From Mucilaginibacter sp. (GTDB taxonomy: Bacteria > Bacteroidota > Bacteroidia > Sphingobacteriales > Sphingobacteriaceae), in NCBI GenBank assembly GCA_030445275.1, contig JAUCSE010000022.1:186001-250000 (forward strand): a stretch of 64,000 bases of DNA, read 5' to 3'. The position numbers and the translations under genes were made by a program. Positions 46,117-55,395 of the stretch are shown piece after piece. The notes under the pieces were generated by a model. The model searched no databases and was not told the origin of the DNA. It saw only the letters and a list, made by a program, of their open reading frames with translations. Position 1 is the stretch's first letter, and every line of letters starts with the position of its first letter.

Positions 46117-46278
46117 CTATTCAGCTGGTTTCAATTCAGAAACACAAGAAGAGGTAATACAACATATTGAAAAAAACAAATTTTTGATCAATATGCGTAA
46201 AAACCGCATACCGATCACGTGTTTTCACTGATGTTGGTGATTAACTTTTAGGGCATCTTTGTTTCCAAGGAATCGCTC

Positions 46279-46473
46279 ATGAAGACTATTATTTCACTCG
46301 TATTATTGCTTTTGGTTCACAGTTTGCTGGTGCGCGCTATCTATGATGCCATCCTGAAAATTAAAGGAAGGGAAATTGGTATACCCATGTACGTAAAAAC
46401 CGGAGAACGGTTTGATCCGATACCGGGCCGTTTGCAAAGTCAGAAATTTATAATAAAAGCTCAAAATCTATAG
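46279..46473 (+). CDS. Small hypothetical secreted or membrane protein
   Basis: This 64-residue frame starts MKTIISLVLLLLVHSLLVRA, a plausible signal or membrane anchor, then a charged region (KIKGREIGIPMYVKTGERF). Upstream, CATCTTTG at 46254-46261 resembles the Bacteroidota -7 box (TAnnTTTG). A terminator follows at 46568. I recognise no family. It could be chance coding, but promoter-like and terminator-like signals bracket it. Confidence 0.35.
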   Translation: MKTIISLVLLLLVHSLLVRAIYDAILKIKGREIGIPMYVKTGERFDPIPGRLQSQKFIIKAQNL

Positions 46474-46567
46474 GTAGCATGATACTTAATGCTATAAACT
46501 AATATATAAGTGCTGTTAAAGCAGGACTTTCGAAAAAATCTTAACCTAACCTTACACATGAAAGAAC

Positions 46568-46601
46568 GGCCCTCATTTTACAATGAAGGCCTTCTTTTTT
46601 T
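46568..46601 (+). terminator. Terminator before the sigma-factor operon
   Basis: GGCCCTCATT (46568-46577) pairs with AATGAAGGCC (46582-46591) with one mismatch and is followed by TTCTTTTTTT. It separates the PUL side from the sigma-factor operon. Confidence 0.7.
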
Positions 46602-46729
46602 GTTATCTATGGTATAATTATCACTCGCCTGGGTATCACCAGTAAAATAAATTGAAATATTTCTTAAATTTCCTGTAACCATTTCATTTTAATAAAGTCT
46701 CCAGTATAAATTAAAACACCCGAACCTGT

Positions 46730-47281
46730 TTGAATACGCTAACTGATAATGCCATTATGCTCAGAGTAAAAACCGGCGACCTGGATAAAATGGGATTGCT
46801 CTTTGAACGATACCATCGTTCTTTATATGGTTTCCTGTTTCATATGACGTATAACAAAGAGGCCAGTGAAGATTTAGTGCAAAACGTTTTTTACAAGATG
46901 CTTAAATACCGCAATACTTTTACAGGTGACGGTGAGTTTATGGCCTGGATGTACCAGATAGCCCGTAACACGTTAAAAGACACTTATAAAAAGAAGCCGC
47001 AGCAAACATCTCATTATGATGTGGGAGAGTTTGCGGACAAGATTGCTGGCGGTACATTGGCCGATGAGCCATTGGAAGCCAAGCAGACCCGGGCAGAACT
47101 TCATGGAGCTATGGGTAATTTGAGTAACGACCATCGCGAAGTGTTGATCATGAGCCGGTTTCAGGAGTTAAAATATCAGGAAATAGCACAGATATTGCAA
47201 ATTACTGAAGGGGCAGTTAAAGTGCGGGCACATAGGGCTATGCAGGAATTAAAGGATGTTTATTTAAAAATGAAACGCTAA
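46730..47281 (+). CDS. ECF-type RNA polymerase sigma factor
   Basis: This 183-residue sigma-70 family protein has region 2 at about 20-90 (FERYHRSLYGFLFHMTYNKEASEDLVQNVFYKML, WMYQIARNTLKD) and region 4 at about 130-178 (LSNDHREVLIMSRFQELKYQEIAQIL, EGAVKVRAHRAMQELK). The start is a TTG: it includes TDNAIMLRVKTGDL, which family members need for the first helix. The ATG at 46757 would cut this off. It is followed 11 bases later by its probable anti-sigma factor and two envelope proteins. It therefore likely responds to an envelope signal and drives its own operon. Confidence 0.92.
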   Translation: MNTLTDNAIMLRVKTGDLDKMGLLFERYHRSLYGFLFHMTYNKEASEDLVQNVFYKMLKYRNTFTGDGEFMAWMYQIARNTLKDTYKKKPQQTSHYDVGEFADKIAGGTLADEPLEAKQTRAELHGAMGNLSNDHREVLIMSRFQELKYQEIAQILQITEGAVKVRAHRAMQELKDVYLKMKR

Positions 47282-47292
47282 ACAGAAGTAAG

Positions 47293-48108
47293 ATGAAATG
47301 TGAGCAATATCAGGATCTGTTTACAGATTATATGAATAAGCAACTAACAGCTGCAGGACGAGCTGATCTGGAACAGCATGTGGCGGGTTGCAATGATTGT
47401 GCCCGTGAATTAGCCTTGCTGAAAAATATATGGGATCAATTGGGAGAATTAAAGGCACCAGAGCCATCAGCACATGCAAAGGTGAGGTTTCAGGCTATGC
47501 TGGATACCTATACGGCATCAGTTACAGAGAAAAGAAGTTTGTGGGATAAGATTACTGATAACTGGAACAGGGTATGGCAATTACAGCCAAGATGGCCTTT
47601 GGCATATAGTATTATAGTTATACTGATCAGTTTTGGTTGTGGGTACTTGATTTTTCACAATAGCCGGAGTGATAAACAGGATCAACAATTACAGGCGCTC
47701 ACCTCGCAGGTACATGAATTAAAGCAAACGATGATGCTCGCCTTGCTTGAAAATCCGTCTGCTTCAGAACGGATCAGGGGAGTAAGTTACACGAGCGAGA
47801 TAAAACATGCCGATAAACAGGTGATCAATGCTTTGCTCGTTACATTAAATAATGATCCTAATGTAAATGTGCGCCTGAGCACGCTTGATGCCTTAGCGCA
47901 TTTGGCCAATCATGCCGAAGTGCGGGAAGGATTGATTAAATCAATTGTGCAGCAGGACTCACCATTGCTGCAATCAGCCATAGCCGATGTCATGCTGAAA
48001 TTGCAGGAAAAACGTTCCGTTGGTTCATTTAAGGAATTATTAAAACAAAAAGACCTTGATCAGGGCGTACGCGAAAAGATCAAGGAAACGATAACTCAAC
48101 TTATTTAA
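47293..48108 (+). CDS. Anti-sigma factor with zinc-finger domain and HEAT-like C-terminal domain
   Basis: This 271-residue protein starts with the zinc-binding anti-sigma motif (Cys3, His29-x3-Cys33-x2-Cys36), which binds ECF sigma factors in the cytoplasm. A single membrane helix lies near 100-121 (WPLAYSIIVILISFGCGYLIF). A short coiled-coil-like stretch follows (QQLQALTSQVHELKQTMML), then a C-terminal region of repeated helices (about 160-268: NALLVTLNNDPNVNVRLSTLDALAHLANHAEVREG...). That region reads like HEAT repeats and would lie in the periplasm as sensor. It sits directly after the sigma gene. HEAT repeats on the outer side of an anti-sigma factor are uncommon. Confidence 0.88.
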   Translation: MKCEQYQDLFTDYMNKQLTAAGRADLEQHVAGCNDCARELALLKNIWDQLGELKAPEPSAHAKVRFQAMLDTYTASVTEKRSLWDKITDNWNRVWQLQPRWPLAYSIIVILISFGCGYLIFHNSRSDKQDQQLQALTSQVHELKQTMMLALLENPSASERIRGVSYTSEIKHADKQVINALLVTLNNDPNVNVRLSTLDALAHLANHAEVREGLIKSIVQQDSPLLQSAIADVMLKLQEKRSVGSFKELLKQKDLDQGVREKIKETITQLI

Positions 48109-48118
48109 AAAACAAATT

Positions 48119-48970
48119 ATGAAAAAATTATTGATCCCCGTTTTGGCGGGAGCCGGGCTTTGCTTTGCCCAAATTTCAGCCTCGGCCCAGGAATTTAAAC
48201 AGCACATTAGCAAAGAGTTTACCTTGCAAAAAGGGGTAGTGGCTATTTATAATGTTTATGGTTCTATAAAAGTAGAAGGTTATTCTGGCAATAAAGTGAT
48301 CATGGAGATAGATGAAACCATTTCGGCCAGAGATCAGCAAACTATTGATCGTGGTAAAAATGACGTTAAGCTCGGCTTTGATCAAAAGCCAGATAGTGTA
48401 ATAGCTTATATTGAAAAACCTTATAATTCAAAACCCCATAACAGCTGGCACGATGGCGATGACACGGAGGTTAAATACAAGATTAACCTCGAATTTACGG
48501 TGAAGGTGCCGTTTAATACCAATTTACGGGTATCAACAATCAATAACGGTCATATTACGATTAATGACGTTTATGGCTCATTAAAAGTAAATAATATAAA
48601 CGGACCTATAGATATTGTTAATGCAAAGGGCTCCACTGATGCAGCTACAATTAACGGGGCATTAACAGTTAACTACCTGAAAATTCCGACAGATGCCTCA
48701 TCTTATAAAACTATAAACGGCGAAGTTAATGTTACTTACCCGGCAAGCTTGGCCGCCGATCTGGAATTTAAAAGTATGAACGGTCAGTTTTATACCGATT
48801 TTCCTAATGCCGAAGTGATGCCAAGTAGAGCAATCAAAACACAATCTAAAAATAACAATGGTACCGTTTATAAGCTCAGTAAAAATTCGGATGTACGGAT
48901 TGGAGCGGGTGGAAAACTGTTCAAATTTGAAACTCTTAACGGTAATATTTATATTAAAAAACAACAGTAA
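48119..48970 (+). CDS. DUF4097-like beta-helix envelope protein (1 of 2)
   Basis: This 283-residue exported protein has a signal peptide ending SASAQ. Short repeating strands with Asn-Gly turns follow (VSTINNGHITINDVYGSLKVNNINGPIDIVNAKGSTDAATINGALTVNYL), the pattern of the DUF4097 adhesin/beta-helix family. A few charged strands come first (VEGYSGNKVIMEID). No enzyme motif is seen. It is the third gene of the sigma operon, 10 bases after the anti-sigma factor. Members often sit next to ECF sigma genes in Bacteroidota, but their role is not defined. Confidence 0.8.
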   Translation: MKKLLIPVLAGAGLCFAQISASAQEFKQHISKEFTLQKGVVAIYNVYGSIKVEGYSGNKVIMEIDETISARDQQTIDRGKNDVKLGFDQKPDSVIAYIEKPYNSKPHNSWHDGDDTEVKYKINLEFTVKVPFNTNLRVSTINNGHITINDVYGSLKVNNINGPIDIVNAKGSTDAATINGALTVNYLKIPTDASSYKTINGEVNVTYPASLAADLEFKSMNGQFYTDFPNAEVMPSRAIKTQSKNNNGTVYKLSKNSDVRIGAGGKLFKFETLNGNIYIKKQQ

Positions 48971-48981
48971 AAGCCAACAAC

Positions 48982-49809
48982 ATGAAAAAGATAAACATAA
49001 TAAAAACTGCAGGGGTATTGATGCTAGCTTTGTTGCTCACCATGCGTGTCTGGGCACAGAGCACTGCCTCTCAGCAGTTGGTTGTACCACTGAGCGATCC
49101 GGGTAAACCTTATAAACTTAATGTACGGTTGATAAGTGGAGGGATAACCTTAACCGGATATGAAGGAAAGGAGGTAATTATTGATGCTCAGGGAGATGAC
49201 GAAAAAAGGGGGCACGTTAAAGAATCTGGTGATATGAAGCAGTTAATTGGCGGTGGTAGTCTTAATCTAACAGCCGAGGTGAACAATAATCAGGTTAATG
49301 TTAATGTACGACCAGGTAAAACAATAAATTTAATTATAAAGGTACCTCAAAATGGAGCCTCACTAAATCTTTCGACAATAAACGATGGAAACATCGTTGT
49401 TACTAACGTAAATGGCGAATTGGAGGTCAGCAATAAAAACGGCTCTATAAAATTAAATAATGTTTCAGGCTCCGTAGTGGCAAATACAATTAACGGAGAT
49501 GTGAAAGTTGCTTTTAAATCTATCGATCCAAAGGCGGCTATGGCTTTTTCAACATTGAACGGTAATGTTGATGTAACCTTCCCGGCTACGCTGAAAGCAA
49601 ATGTGAAACTTAAATCAGATCGGGGTGAAATATATACCGATTTTGATGTGGTGACCGTTCAACAAAAGCCTGCGGTTACCAAAAGTAATAAAGCTGGTAT
49701 GTACAGTTTAAAAATGGAAGACTGGGTGTACGGGAAAGTTGATGGTGGAGGTCCTGAAATTTTAATGAAAAATATGAACGGCAACATTTATGTACGCAAG
49801 GCAAAATAA
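48982..49809 (+). CDS. DUF4097-like beta-helix envelope protein (2 of 2)
   Basis: This 275-residue exported protein (signal ending RVWAQ) is a paralogue of the upstream gene. It has the same strand-turn repeats (STINDGNIVVTNVNGELEVSNKNGSIKLNNVSG) and the same ending style (GNIYVRKAK against GNIYIKKQQ). It is the fourth and last gene of the operon, 11 bases downstream. Two neighbouring copies suggest a local duplication and possibly a two-component surface or periplasmic structure. The function is unknown. Confidence 0.8.
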   Translation: MKKINIIKTAGVLMLALLLTMRVWAQSTASQQLVVPLSDPGKPYKLNVRLISGGITLTGYEGKEVIIDAQGDDEKRGHVKESGDMKQLIGGGSLNLTAEVNNNQVNVNVRPGKTINLIIKVPQNGASLNLSTINDGNIVVTNVNGELEVSNKNGSIKLNNVSGSVVANTINGDVKVAFKSIDPKAAMAFSTLNGNVDVTFPATLKANVKLKSDRGEIYTDFDVVTVQQKPAVTKSNKAGMYSLKMEDWVYGKVDGGGPEILMKNMNGNIYVRKAK

Positions 49810-49842
49810 GCCTGTTAACCATAAACGATCAGTGATAGCGAT

Positions 49843-50697
49843 TTAAAAACTCAAGCTACCGAACAGGCCATTTTTATAATCAGAAATGGCTTGTTCGTTT
49901 TCCTCCGGCGAGTTCATTACAAAGTTGTCTTTTGCAGCAACCGGCTCCTCAATTGGCTCGGCTGATAAAAACAGAATCTGGGCATCGATAGTTGCTGATA
50001 TACTAATGTCCTCATTTTCCTTGCCGAATACGATCAGGTTATAAGCGCTTATAGCTTGGTCGTTCACCACCACATCGCCATGAATAATATACAATAAGGT
50101 CCAGTAACCAGGAGTGGCAGTAAAATTCGCGGTTTTCCCGGCAGCTATCTCACCAATTATAGAAATAACCGGGGTGAAGTTTTTTATTGGACCGATTTCT
50201 CCTTCATAATTACCACTGGCCAGTCTGAAATTCAGGCCATCAGCCTGTAATACTGAAGGCAATTGCTCTTTGATAGCTGCCTGGTAAAATGGGTTATCCC
50301 ATTTGTTGGCTTTTGGGGAATTGATCCAAAGCTGTATCAATTCCTGTGTACCACCCTGTTTTAGCATTTCGTTGGTTGGGCCTTCGCTGTGTAAAATGCC
50401 GCTTCCGGCAAACATTTGTTGTACACCGCCAGCTTTAATTACCTCATCATTGCCAGCATTATCCCGGTGATACCCTTCGCCTTGCAGCATAATGGTATAC
50501 GGACTAAAACCACGATGCGGATGCGGGTGTATCCTTGACGATTGTCCCGGTTGAATATAAACCGGACCCATATGGTGCAAAACTATGAATGGATTTGCAA
50601 AGCGAAAATTTTGATGCGGTAATGGCTGCCTTACCACATCTTCGTCAGTTATTCTTTTTTCACGGGCTTCCAGTATATGGTCAATAGCTTTTTGCAT
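49843..50697 (-). CDS. Pirin-family protein
   Basis: This 284-residue double-cupin protein has the pirin N-terminal domain (FIVLHHMGP, iron-ligand block IHPHPHRGF with His57 and His59, then GSGILHSEGP) and the C-terminal cupin. Bacterial pirins are iron-bound, redox-linked proteins, some of which degrade quercetin. The open frame continues upstream to 50934, overlapping the end of the neighbouring receptor gene. That extension is not pirin-like, so the ATG at 50697 (MQKAIDHILEAREKRI) is used. It is on the same strand as the receptor upstream but separated from it by a strong terminator, so it is likely transcribed alone. Confidence 0.9.
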   Translation of the reverse strand: MQKAIDHILEAREKRITDEDVVRQPLPHQNFRFANPFIVLHHMGPVYIQPGQSSRIHPHPHRGFSPYTIMLQGEGYHRDNAGNDEVIKAGGVQQMFAGSGILHSEGPTNEMLKQGGTQELIQLWINSPKANKWDNPFYQAAIKEQLPSVLQADGLNFRLASGNYEGEIGPIKNFTPVISIIGEIAAGKTANFTATPGYWTLLYIIHGDVVVNDQAISAYNLIVFGKENEDISISATIDAQILFLSAEPIEEPVAAKDNFVMNSPEENEQAISDYKNGLFGSLSF

Positions 50698-50771
50698 GGC
50701 AGATATCGGATAGTAAAACAACCTAAATATATTTATAATCCGGAGAAGAAAGTTATTGGCAATGTCATAAA

Positions 50772-50811
50772 AACATAAAGCCATCTCATAAAAATAAGAT
50801 GGCTTTATGTT
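50772..50811 (-). terminator. Terminator of the TonB receptor gene
   Basis: ACATAAAGCCATCT (50773-50786) pairs perfectly with AGATGGCTTTATGT (50797-50810) over a 10-base loop, extendable by one pair. On the minus strand it is followed by a short T-rich run. It separates the receptor from pirin. Confidence 0.8.
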
Positions 50812-50827
50812 GTAAGAGAGATACTTC

Positions 50828-53602
50828 TTAAAAATTAAACCCAATACGTGCAAACAAACGGCGACCATTACTGCCCATTTGTACAGCATCAAATGGGCCG
50901 GCTGGTTCATTATTAAATGCCTGGCTTTTTGCACCTTTTACATATGCCAGATCTGGGTGTACATTAAATATATTATCTGAACCTATAGAAATACGAACCG
51001 ATTTATTGAGCTTGTAAGCCAGGTAAAGATCGCTTACAACCTTACCGTTGTAGTTATATACATCAGGTAATTGCCCTGAGCCATTATCTGCCGTTACGGT
51101 AGGCAGCAGGGTTTTTCCATCACCATAACCATCAATTACAACTTTACCAAAGTAGGTAAAGCGTGTACCTATGGTAAAGTTTTTATGCCCAAATTCAGGA
51201 TTTAAAGAAAGCTTTTGCGGTGGGGCTGATGCCAGTATGAATTTCTTTTCCCGATCGCTCAAAAAGGTTTCCTGTAATTGAGGGGTAGTACCTAATATGG
51301 GCGGATAGTTTACCTTGTCGATGGTCATATGTTGAAAGTTCCCGGTAAATAATAAGTGGAAACGATTATCGCCAATGGTTTTGTTGTAATCAATAACTAC
51401 ATCTATACCACGGTTGGTGGTATTTACCGCATTCGCAAAAAACTGCGCCGTACCAACATGCAAATTATTTAATGCTGCAATGAATGACGGATCGAGCGTG
51501 TTGTCCGAAGCACTGAATTGGCCTGAAAGGACCACCCTGTCGGTAACCTTTATCAGGTAACCATCGGTTGTAATGCTTAATTCCGGTATAGGTTTAAGTG
51601 TAAAACCCAGACCTAAGTTCTTTGATTTTTCTTGTTTTAATGTAGGTATACCTGCAGCTTTGGTAATAGGACTGTAATTAGGAGCTATCTTTACTTCTGA
51701 TATGACATTTCCCTGCACATTGGTAAACGTGGAGCTATAGTTGATCTGTTGTAATGATGGTGCACGGAAGCCTGTACCCGCAGAAGCGCGGATGTTAAAG
51801 ATGTCCGTTATTTTATAGCGGGTTGCTAATTTAGTGTTAAAGTTGTAGCCAAAATCACTATAATGCTCCAGGCGGTTCGCAAAATCTACCAGCCATTTTT
51901 TGGTGATGTCGGCTTCAAGATCAATATAACCTCCAAATACGGAGCGACTTTGTTTGGCGGCATCATTAGGTTGATAGCCCGGGAAGCCCTGTGCCCCAGG
52001 TGCTTTTACTCCTGTAGGATCATAGTTTTTATAAGAAGCCTCTTCGCCTGAAAATAGTTTATAATGTTCATAACGATATTCGGTACCAAAACCCAGGTTT
52101 AAGCCCTGCATTACTTTTGAATAATGTTTATTAACATTCAGGTTAGATGTGCTTTGTAAAAACTCCGACCCACCGTCATCAAAATGAGTTTGGGTAGCAC
52201 CTAATGAGGCATTAAAGGTTTTTTCACCAAAAAAGTGAAATTTATTATTACCAGTATTGTTGCTCAGGTCCCAATCCCAGCCCTCACCTAAAGTTCCTTT
52301 AAAACCTGCAGCAAGAGCCACGTCTGTATTATGTGTTTGTATAATAGGGTTATAATAGGATTCGCCATCGGGAGTGTTGAATATAATACCACTAACCGGA
52401 ATTATTTTACCATCGCTTGTAGTAGGGAAACGATCTGGTTTTGCTGAAAAGTTACGACTAAAAGCATAATCGTCAGATGCCTTATAACTGTAACCACCAA
52501 AACTGTAAAATGTAGTACGAGTACCCGCCAATGGTATTTCGTTATTAAAAAAGAAAGTACCGGTTTCCGCTGAACCATCACCATTAGCCCTCCTGGAAGT
52601 ATTTACACCTAAAGCTTTTGGGTTTGAATAGGTGGTGTCATGAGTTTGACGGAATGTTTTACCGTTTTTTGAATAATCGCCTGTAAAGTTGATAAAACCA
52701 GTCCCTTTACCTACGGCTAAACCATAATTGGCATCAATGGTAATGCCATTGCCATCAATAGCGCCACCATGGGGATATTGGGCTGAGGCAACGCTTTTAC
52801 CACTGTTAAAAGCAGGGTCATAATAACCCGAATAGCCTACATTGGCTGTAAATTGGTTTATATTTTTCTTTAATACCAGGTTAATTACCCCGGCTATAGC
52901 GTCGGATCCATATTGAGCAGATGCACCATCACGTAATATTTCAACCTTGTCAATAGCAGCCGTCGGAATCGAACTCAGATCGACACCGGAGTTGCCGCGA
53001 CCCCGGGTACCAAATACCGAAACAAAGGCGGTAGGGTGGCGACGTTTGCCATTAACCAGTACCAGTGTTTGGTCGGGGCCAAGACCGCGCAGGGTTCCAA
53101 GTTCCACATGGTCGGCACCGTCAGAACCAGATTGTTTATTGTAATTGAATGATGGAGCAGAGTAGTTTAATATATCAGTTAAATCCATACGACCGGTGGT
53201 AGAGGCTGCTTTACTTACATTCACCACATCAACAGGTACAGCGGTTTCCAATTTTACCCGCCCTGCTGATCGTGTACCTATTAATACCACCTCATTTAGT
53301 TGTGCCACATCGCTAACTAACGTAATATCAATTTTAGTACGACCACTCACTGCGACGGTTAGTGCTTTATAGCCAGTATAGCTGATAATTAGTTCCTCGC
53401 TAGCAGAAGCAGCAATAGAGAACTGGCCTTTTGCGTTGGTACTTGTACCTTGACTGCCACCTTTAACCCGAACAGATACGCCGGGCATAGGATCTTTATT
53501 GGCAGCGTCTGTAACCGTTCCGGTTACTGTTGTTTTTTGTGCAGTAGCTATTTCTGCACTGAATAGAAATAAGGCAATAATAAGTAATAATTTTTTAGTC
53601 AT
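50828..53602 (-). CDS. TonB-dependent receptor, paralogue of the 8266 gene
   Basis: This 924-residue outer-membrane receptor has a signal peptide ending TATAQ, a carboxypeptidase-D regulatory domain (VTGTVTDAANKDPMPGVSVRVKG), and a plug with LVLVNGKRRHPTAFVSVFGTRGRG and VEILRDGASAQYGSDAIAGVINLVLKK. The barrel includes GFRAPSLQQINYS. It matches the lone receptor at 8266-11118 in every signature block and has no SusD partner. The two receptors are clearly related copies about 40 kb apart. A metal, cofactor or small organic ligand is possible, but nothing nearby fixes it. Confidence 0.92.
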   Translation of the reverse strand: MTKKLLLIIALFLFSAEIATAQKTTVTGTVTDAANKDPMPGVSVRVKGGSQGTSTNAKGQFSIAASASEELIISYTGYKALTVAVSGRTKIDITLVSDVAQLNEVVLIGTRSAGRVKLETAVPVDVVNVSKAASTTGRMDLTDILNYSAPSFNYNKQSGSDGADHVELGTLRGLGPDQTLVLVNGKRRHPTAFVSVFGTRGRGNSGVDLSSIPTAAIDKVEILRDGASAQYGSDAIAGVINLVLKKNINQFTANVGYSGYYDPAFNSGKSVASAQYPHGGAIDGNGITIDANYGLAVGKGTGFINFTGDYSKNGKTFRQTHDTTYSNPKALGVNTSRRANGDGSAETGTFFFNNEIPLAGTRTTFYSFGGYSYKASDDYAFSRNFSAKPDRFPTTSDGKIIPVSGIIFNTPDGESYYNPIIQTHNTDVALAAGFKGTLGEGWDWDLSNNTGNNKFHFFGEKTFNASLGATQTHFDDGGSEFLQSTSNLNVNKHYSKVMQGLNLGFGTEYRYEHYKLFSGEEASYKNYDPTGVKAPGAQGFPGYQPNDAAKQSRSVFGGYIDLEADITKKWLVDFANRLEHYSDFGYNFNTKLATRYKITDIFNIRASAGTGFRAPSLQQINYSSTFTNVQGNVISEVKIAPNYSPITKAAGIPTLKQEKSKNLGLGFTLKPIPELSITTDGYLIKVTDRVVLSGQFSASDNTLDPSFIAALNNLHVGTAQFFANAVNTTNRGIDVVIDYNKTIGDNRFHLLFTGNFQHMTIDKVNYPPILGTTPQLQETFLSDREKKFILASAPPQKLSLNPEFGHKNFTIGTRFTYFGKVVIDGYGDGKTLLPTVTADNGSGQLPDVYNYNGKVVSDLYLAYKLNKSVRISIGSDNIFNVHPDLAYVKGAKSQAFNNEPAGPFDAVQMGSNGRRLFARIGFNF

Positions 53603-53913
53603 AAGAGTAGGGGTTATGTTAATTGAAAATTAAACTAATATAACCCAATATAGTACTTGTTAAATGATTTTCAAATTAAAGTATTAATAATTGCATTTAT
53701 TTCCATTTTTTATTTTATTGCTTAATAAAAAATCAAAACAATTTAGATGTTTGAACACTAGTAACTTTCGCCTGAAAAGATATTTTTTAAATCTAATAAC
53801 ATAGATTGTTGCCAAAATTTACATGAGATAAATAAATTAATAAGGCAATAATATTCAAGGAAATATTCGATTGCTACTGTGCAGCATCCGGAAAACTATA
53901 GGGAAAAGTGTGC
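53603..53913. other. AT-rich intergenic region upstream of the TonB receptor
   Basis: These 311 bases contain no supported gene; they presumably hold the receptor promoter on the minus strand. No repeat or clear operator was found. Confidence 0.5.
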
Positions 53914-54603
53914 CTATTTAAGTGTTAAACGTACCAGGTACTGTTTAAATTCATCCTCCAGCAAAACTTCCATATCATAGCCAGTTTCGCCGGCTATTGT
54001 GGCCAGGTTTTTTTCATCGGCATAGAGCCATGGGAACCAGTCAGTTTTTTGTTGATTGTATTGGTATTGGTACTGGATCTCACCATAATATTTGCCATCA
54101 TCAGGCAACTTGTCCTCATAGAGGTAAGCTATATCTGATGAATCGAACAGCAGTTGACCACCTTGCTTAAGTAGTTGTTTAACATGTTGCAAAAATACTT
54201 TCAGGTTAAGCAGGGTACCGGTAAGGCCAATGCCATTCATGAGTAATAACAGGGTATCGTATTGTTGTTCCTGGTATTTAAATATATCAGCAATAACCAC
54301 CTTATTAACTCCACGGGCTTCCATAACTCCAGCTGCCAGGGGAGATATATCAAGCGCTGTAACGTCAAAACCGCGTTCCTGCAACAACAGAGCATGGCCC
54401 CCGGCCCCGGCACCAATATCCAGCACTTGGCCGCGGCATTCGTTCAGCGCCAGCCATTCTATATCAGGCATATCGTCTTCATCGCGGAAGTAGATGTCAA
54501 CAGGCATTTGCTCTCGTGGGCCATACTGATTATTGATCCATAGCTTATGCTTTGGCTTTTTATAATAATGATCATGTATGGCCTGGCCTAATATATCTTT
54601 CAT
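53914..54603 (-). CDS. Class I SAM-dependent methyltransferase
   Basis: This 229-residue cytoplasmic protein has the Rossmann-like methyltransferase motifs: motif I VLDIGAGAGGHALLLQERGFDVTALDISPLA near 75-105, an acidic motif VVIADIF, and YDTLLLLMNGIGLTG. The late LLKQGGQLLFDSSD segment fits post-motif III. The N-terminal 60 residues are charged and contain a PREQMPVDIYFRDEDDMP block that I cannot assign. The substrate is unknown; small-molecule methylation is as likely as RNA or protein. It is divergent from the DUF92 gene, with 62 bases between the starts. Confidence 0.85.
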   Translation of the reverse strand: MKDILGQAIHDHYYKKPKHKLWINNQYGPREQMPVDIYFRDEDDMPDIEWLALNECRGQVLDIGAGAGGHALLLQERGFDVTALDISPLAAGVMEARGVNKVVIADIFKYQEQQYDTLLLLMNGIGLTGTLLNLKVFLQHVKQLLKQGGQLLFDSSDIAYLYEDKLPDDGKYYGEIQYQYQYNQQKTDWFPWLYADEKNLATIAGETGYDMEVLLEDEFKQYLVRLTLK

Positions 54604-54651
54604 GCTGGTTCAAAAATAAGAATTGATGGGTTAATATATAGCAGCAATAAA

Positions 54652-54659
54652 TATCTTTG
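54652..54659 (+). promoter_or_regulatory. Bacteroidota -7 box directly upstream of the DUF92 gene
   Basis: TATCTTTG (54652-54659) matches the TAnnTTTG consensus and ends six bases before the ATG at 54666. Transcription from it would give a leaderless or nearly leaderless message. Confidence 0.5.
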
Positions 54660-54665
54660 ATAATT

Positions 54666-55376
54666 ATGCTCTTACGGTATGTTCCTCTGATCCTTATTTT
54701 AATTGCAGGTATAGGCTATAGTATATCGGCCCGTAAACTCACCGTGTCAGCTGCTATAACGGGCGCTATAGTGGCCTTTCTTGTTTTTGCTGGAGCAAGT
54801 TATAGTGGGATAGCCTTGATGACTGCTTTTTTTATTTTAGGTTCAACAGCCACTTCATGGCAGCATCATCAAAAACAAAATTTTGTAACAGTTCAGGAGC
54901 ATAAAAGCGGACGTAGTGCAGGGCAGGTTTTGGCTAATGCAGGTGTTGGTGCTATAACAGGGATATTGACACTGTTATTTCCCCTATATACACAGTTGTG
55001 GGTATTGATGTTGGCTGCAAGTTTTGCTTCGGCTACGGCAGATACCTTGTCATCAGAACTGGGTACGGTTTATGGCCGGCGGTTCTTTAATATCATCACC
55101 TGGAAACCTGATCAGCGTGGATTGGATGGCGTGATCAGTTTAGAAGGTACTTTGATCGGTGTAAGTGGATGTATGGTTATAGCCGTAATTTATGCCATAG
55201 GTTATGGCTGGAATAGCTGGATAATTGCTATTATCATTGCCGGAACAGTTGGTAATTTAGCCGATTCGATATTAGGCGCTACACTAGAACGGCGTGGATA
55301 CATAGATAATAACACAGTTAATTTTTTAAATACCTTGATTGCTGCTTTGGTAATGCTGCTGATTTACTTTATTTAA
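54666..55376 (+). CDS. DUF92-family membrane protein
   Basis: This 236-residue protein has six or seven hydrophobic helices. The conserved DUF92 features are SARKLTVSAAITGAIVAFLVF, a GxR-rich loop ending GQVLANAGVGAITGIL, FASATADTLSSELGTVYGRR, and TVGNLADSILGATLERRG. DUF92 proteins relate to prenol or phosphatidate-type kinases; VTE6 is a plant member. A lipid or isoprenoid phosphate role is possible but unproven here. The frame also has a TTG at 54657; the ATG is preferred. The MtfA-like peptidase gene follows 19 bases after the stop and is probably co-transcribed. Confidence 0.85.
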   Translation: MLLRYVPLILILIAGIGYSISARKLTVSAAITGAIVAFLVFAGASYSGIALMTAFFILGSTATSWQHHQKQNFVTVQEHKSGRSAGQVLANAGVGAITGILTLLFPLYTQLWVLMLAASFASATADTLSSELGTVYGRRFFNIITWKPDQRGLDGVISLEGTLIGVSGCMVIAVIYAIGYGWNSWIIAIIIAGTVGNLADSILGATLERRGYIDNNTVNFLNTLIAALVMLLIYFI

Positions 55377-55395
55377 TGTTGATATTTGAACTATC

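Noticed and set aside
50698..50934. N-terminal extension of the pirin open frame
   Set aside because: It overlaps the receptor 3' end and terminator and is not pirin-like; the gene begins at the ATG at 50697.
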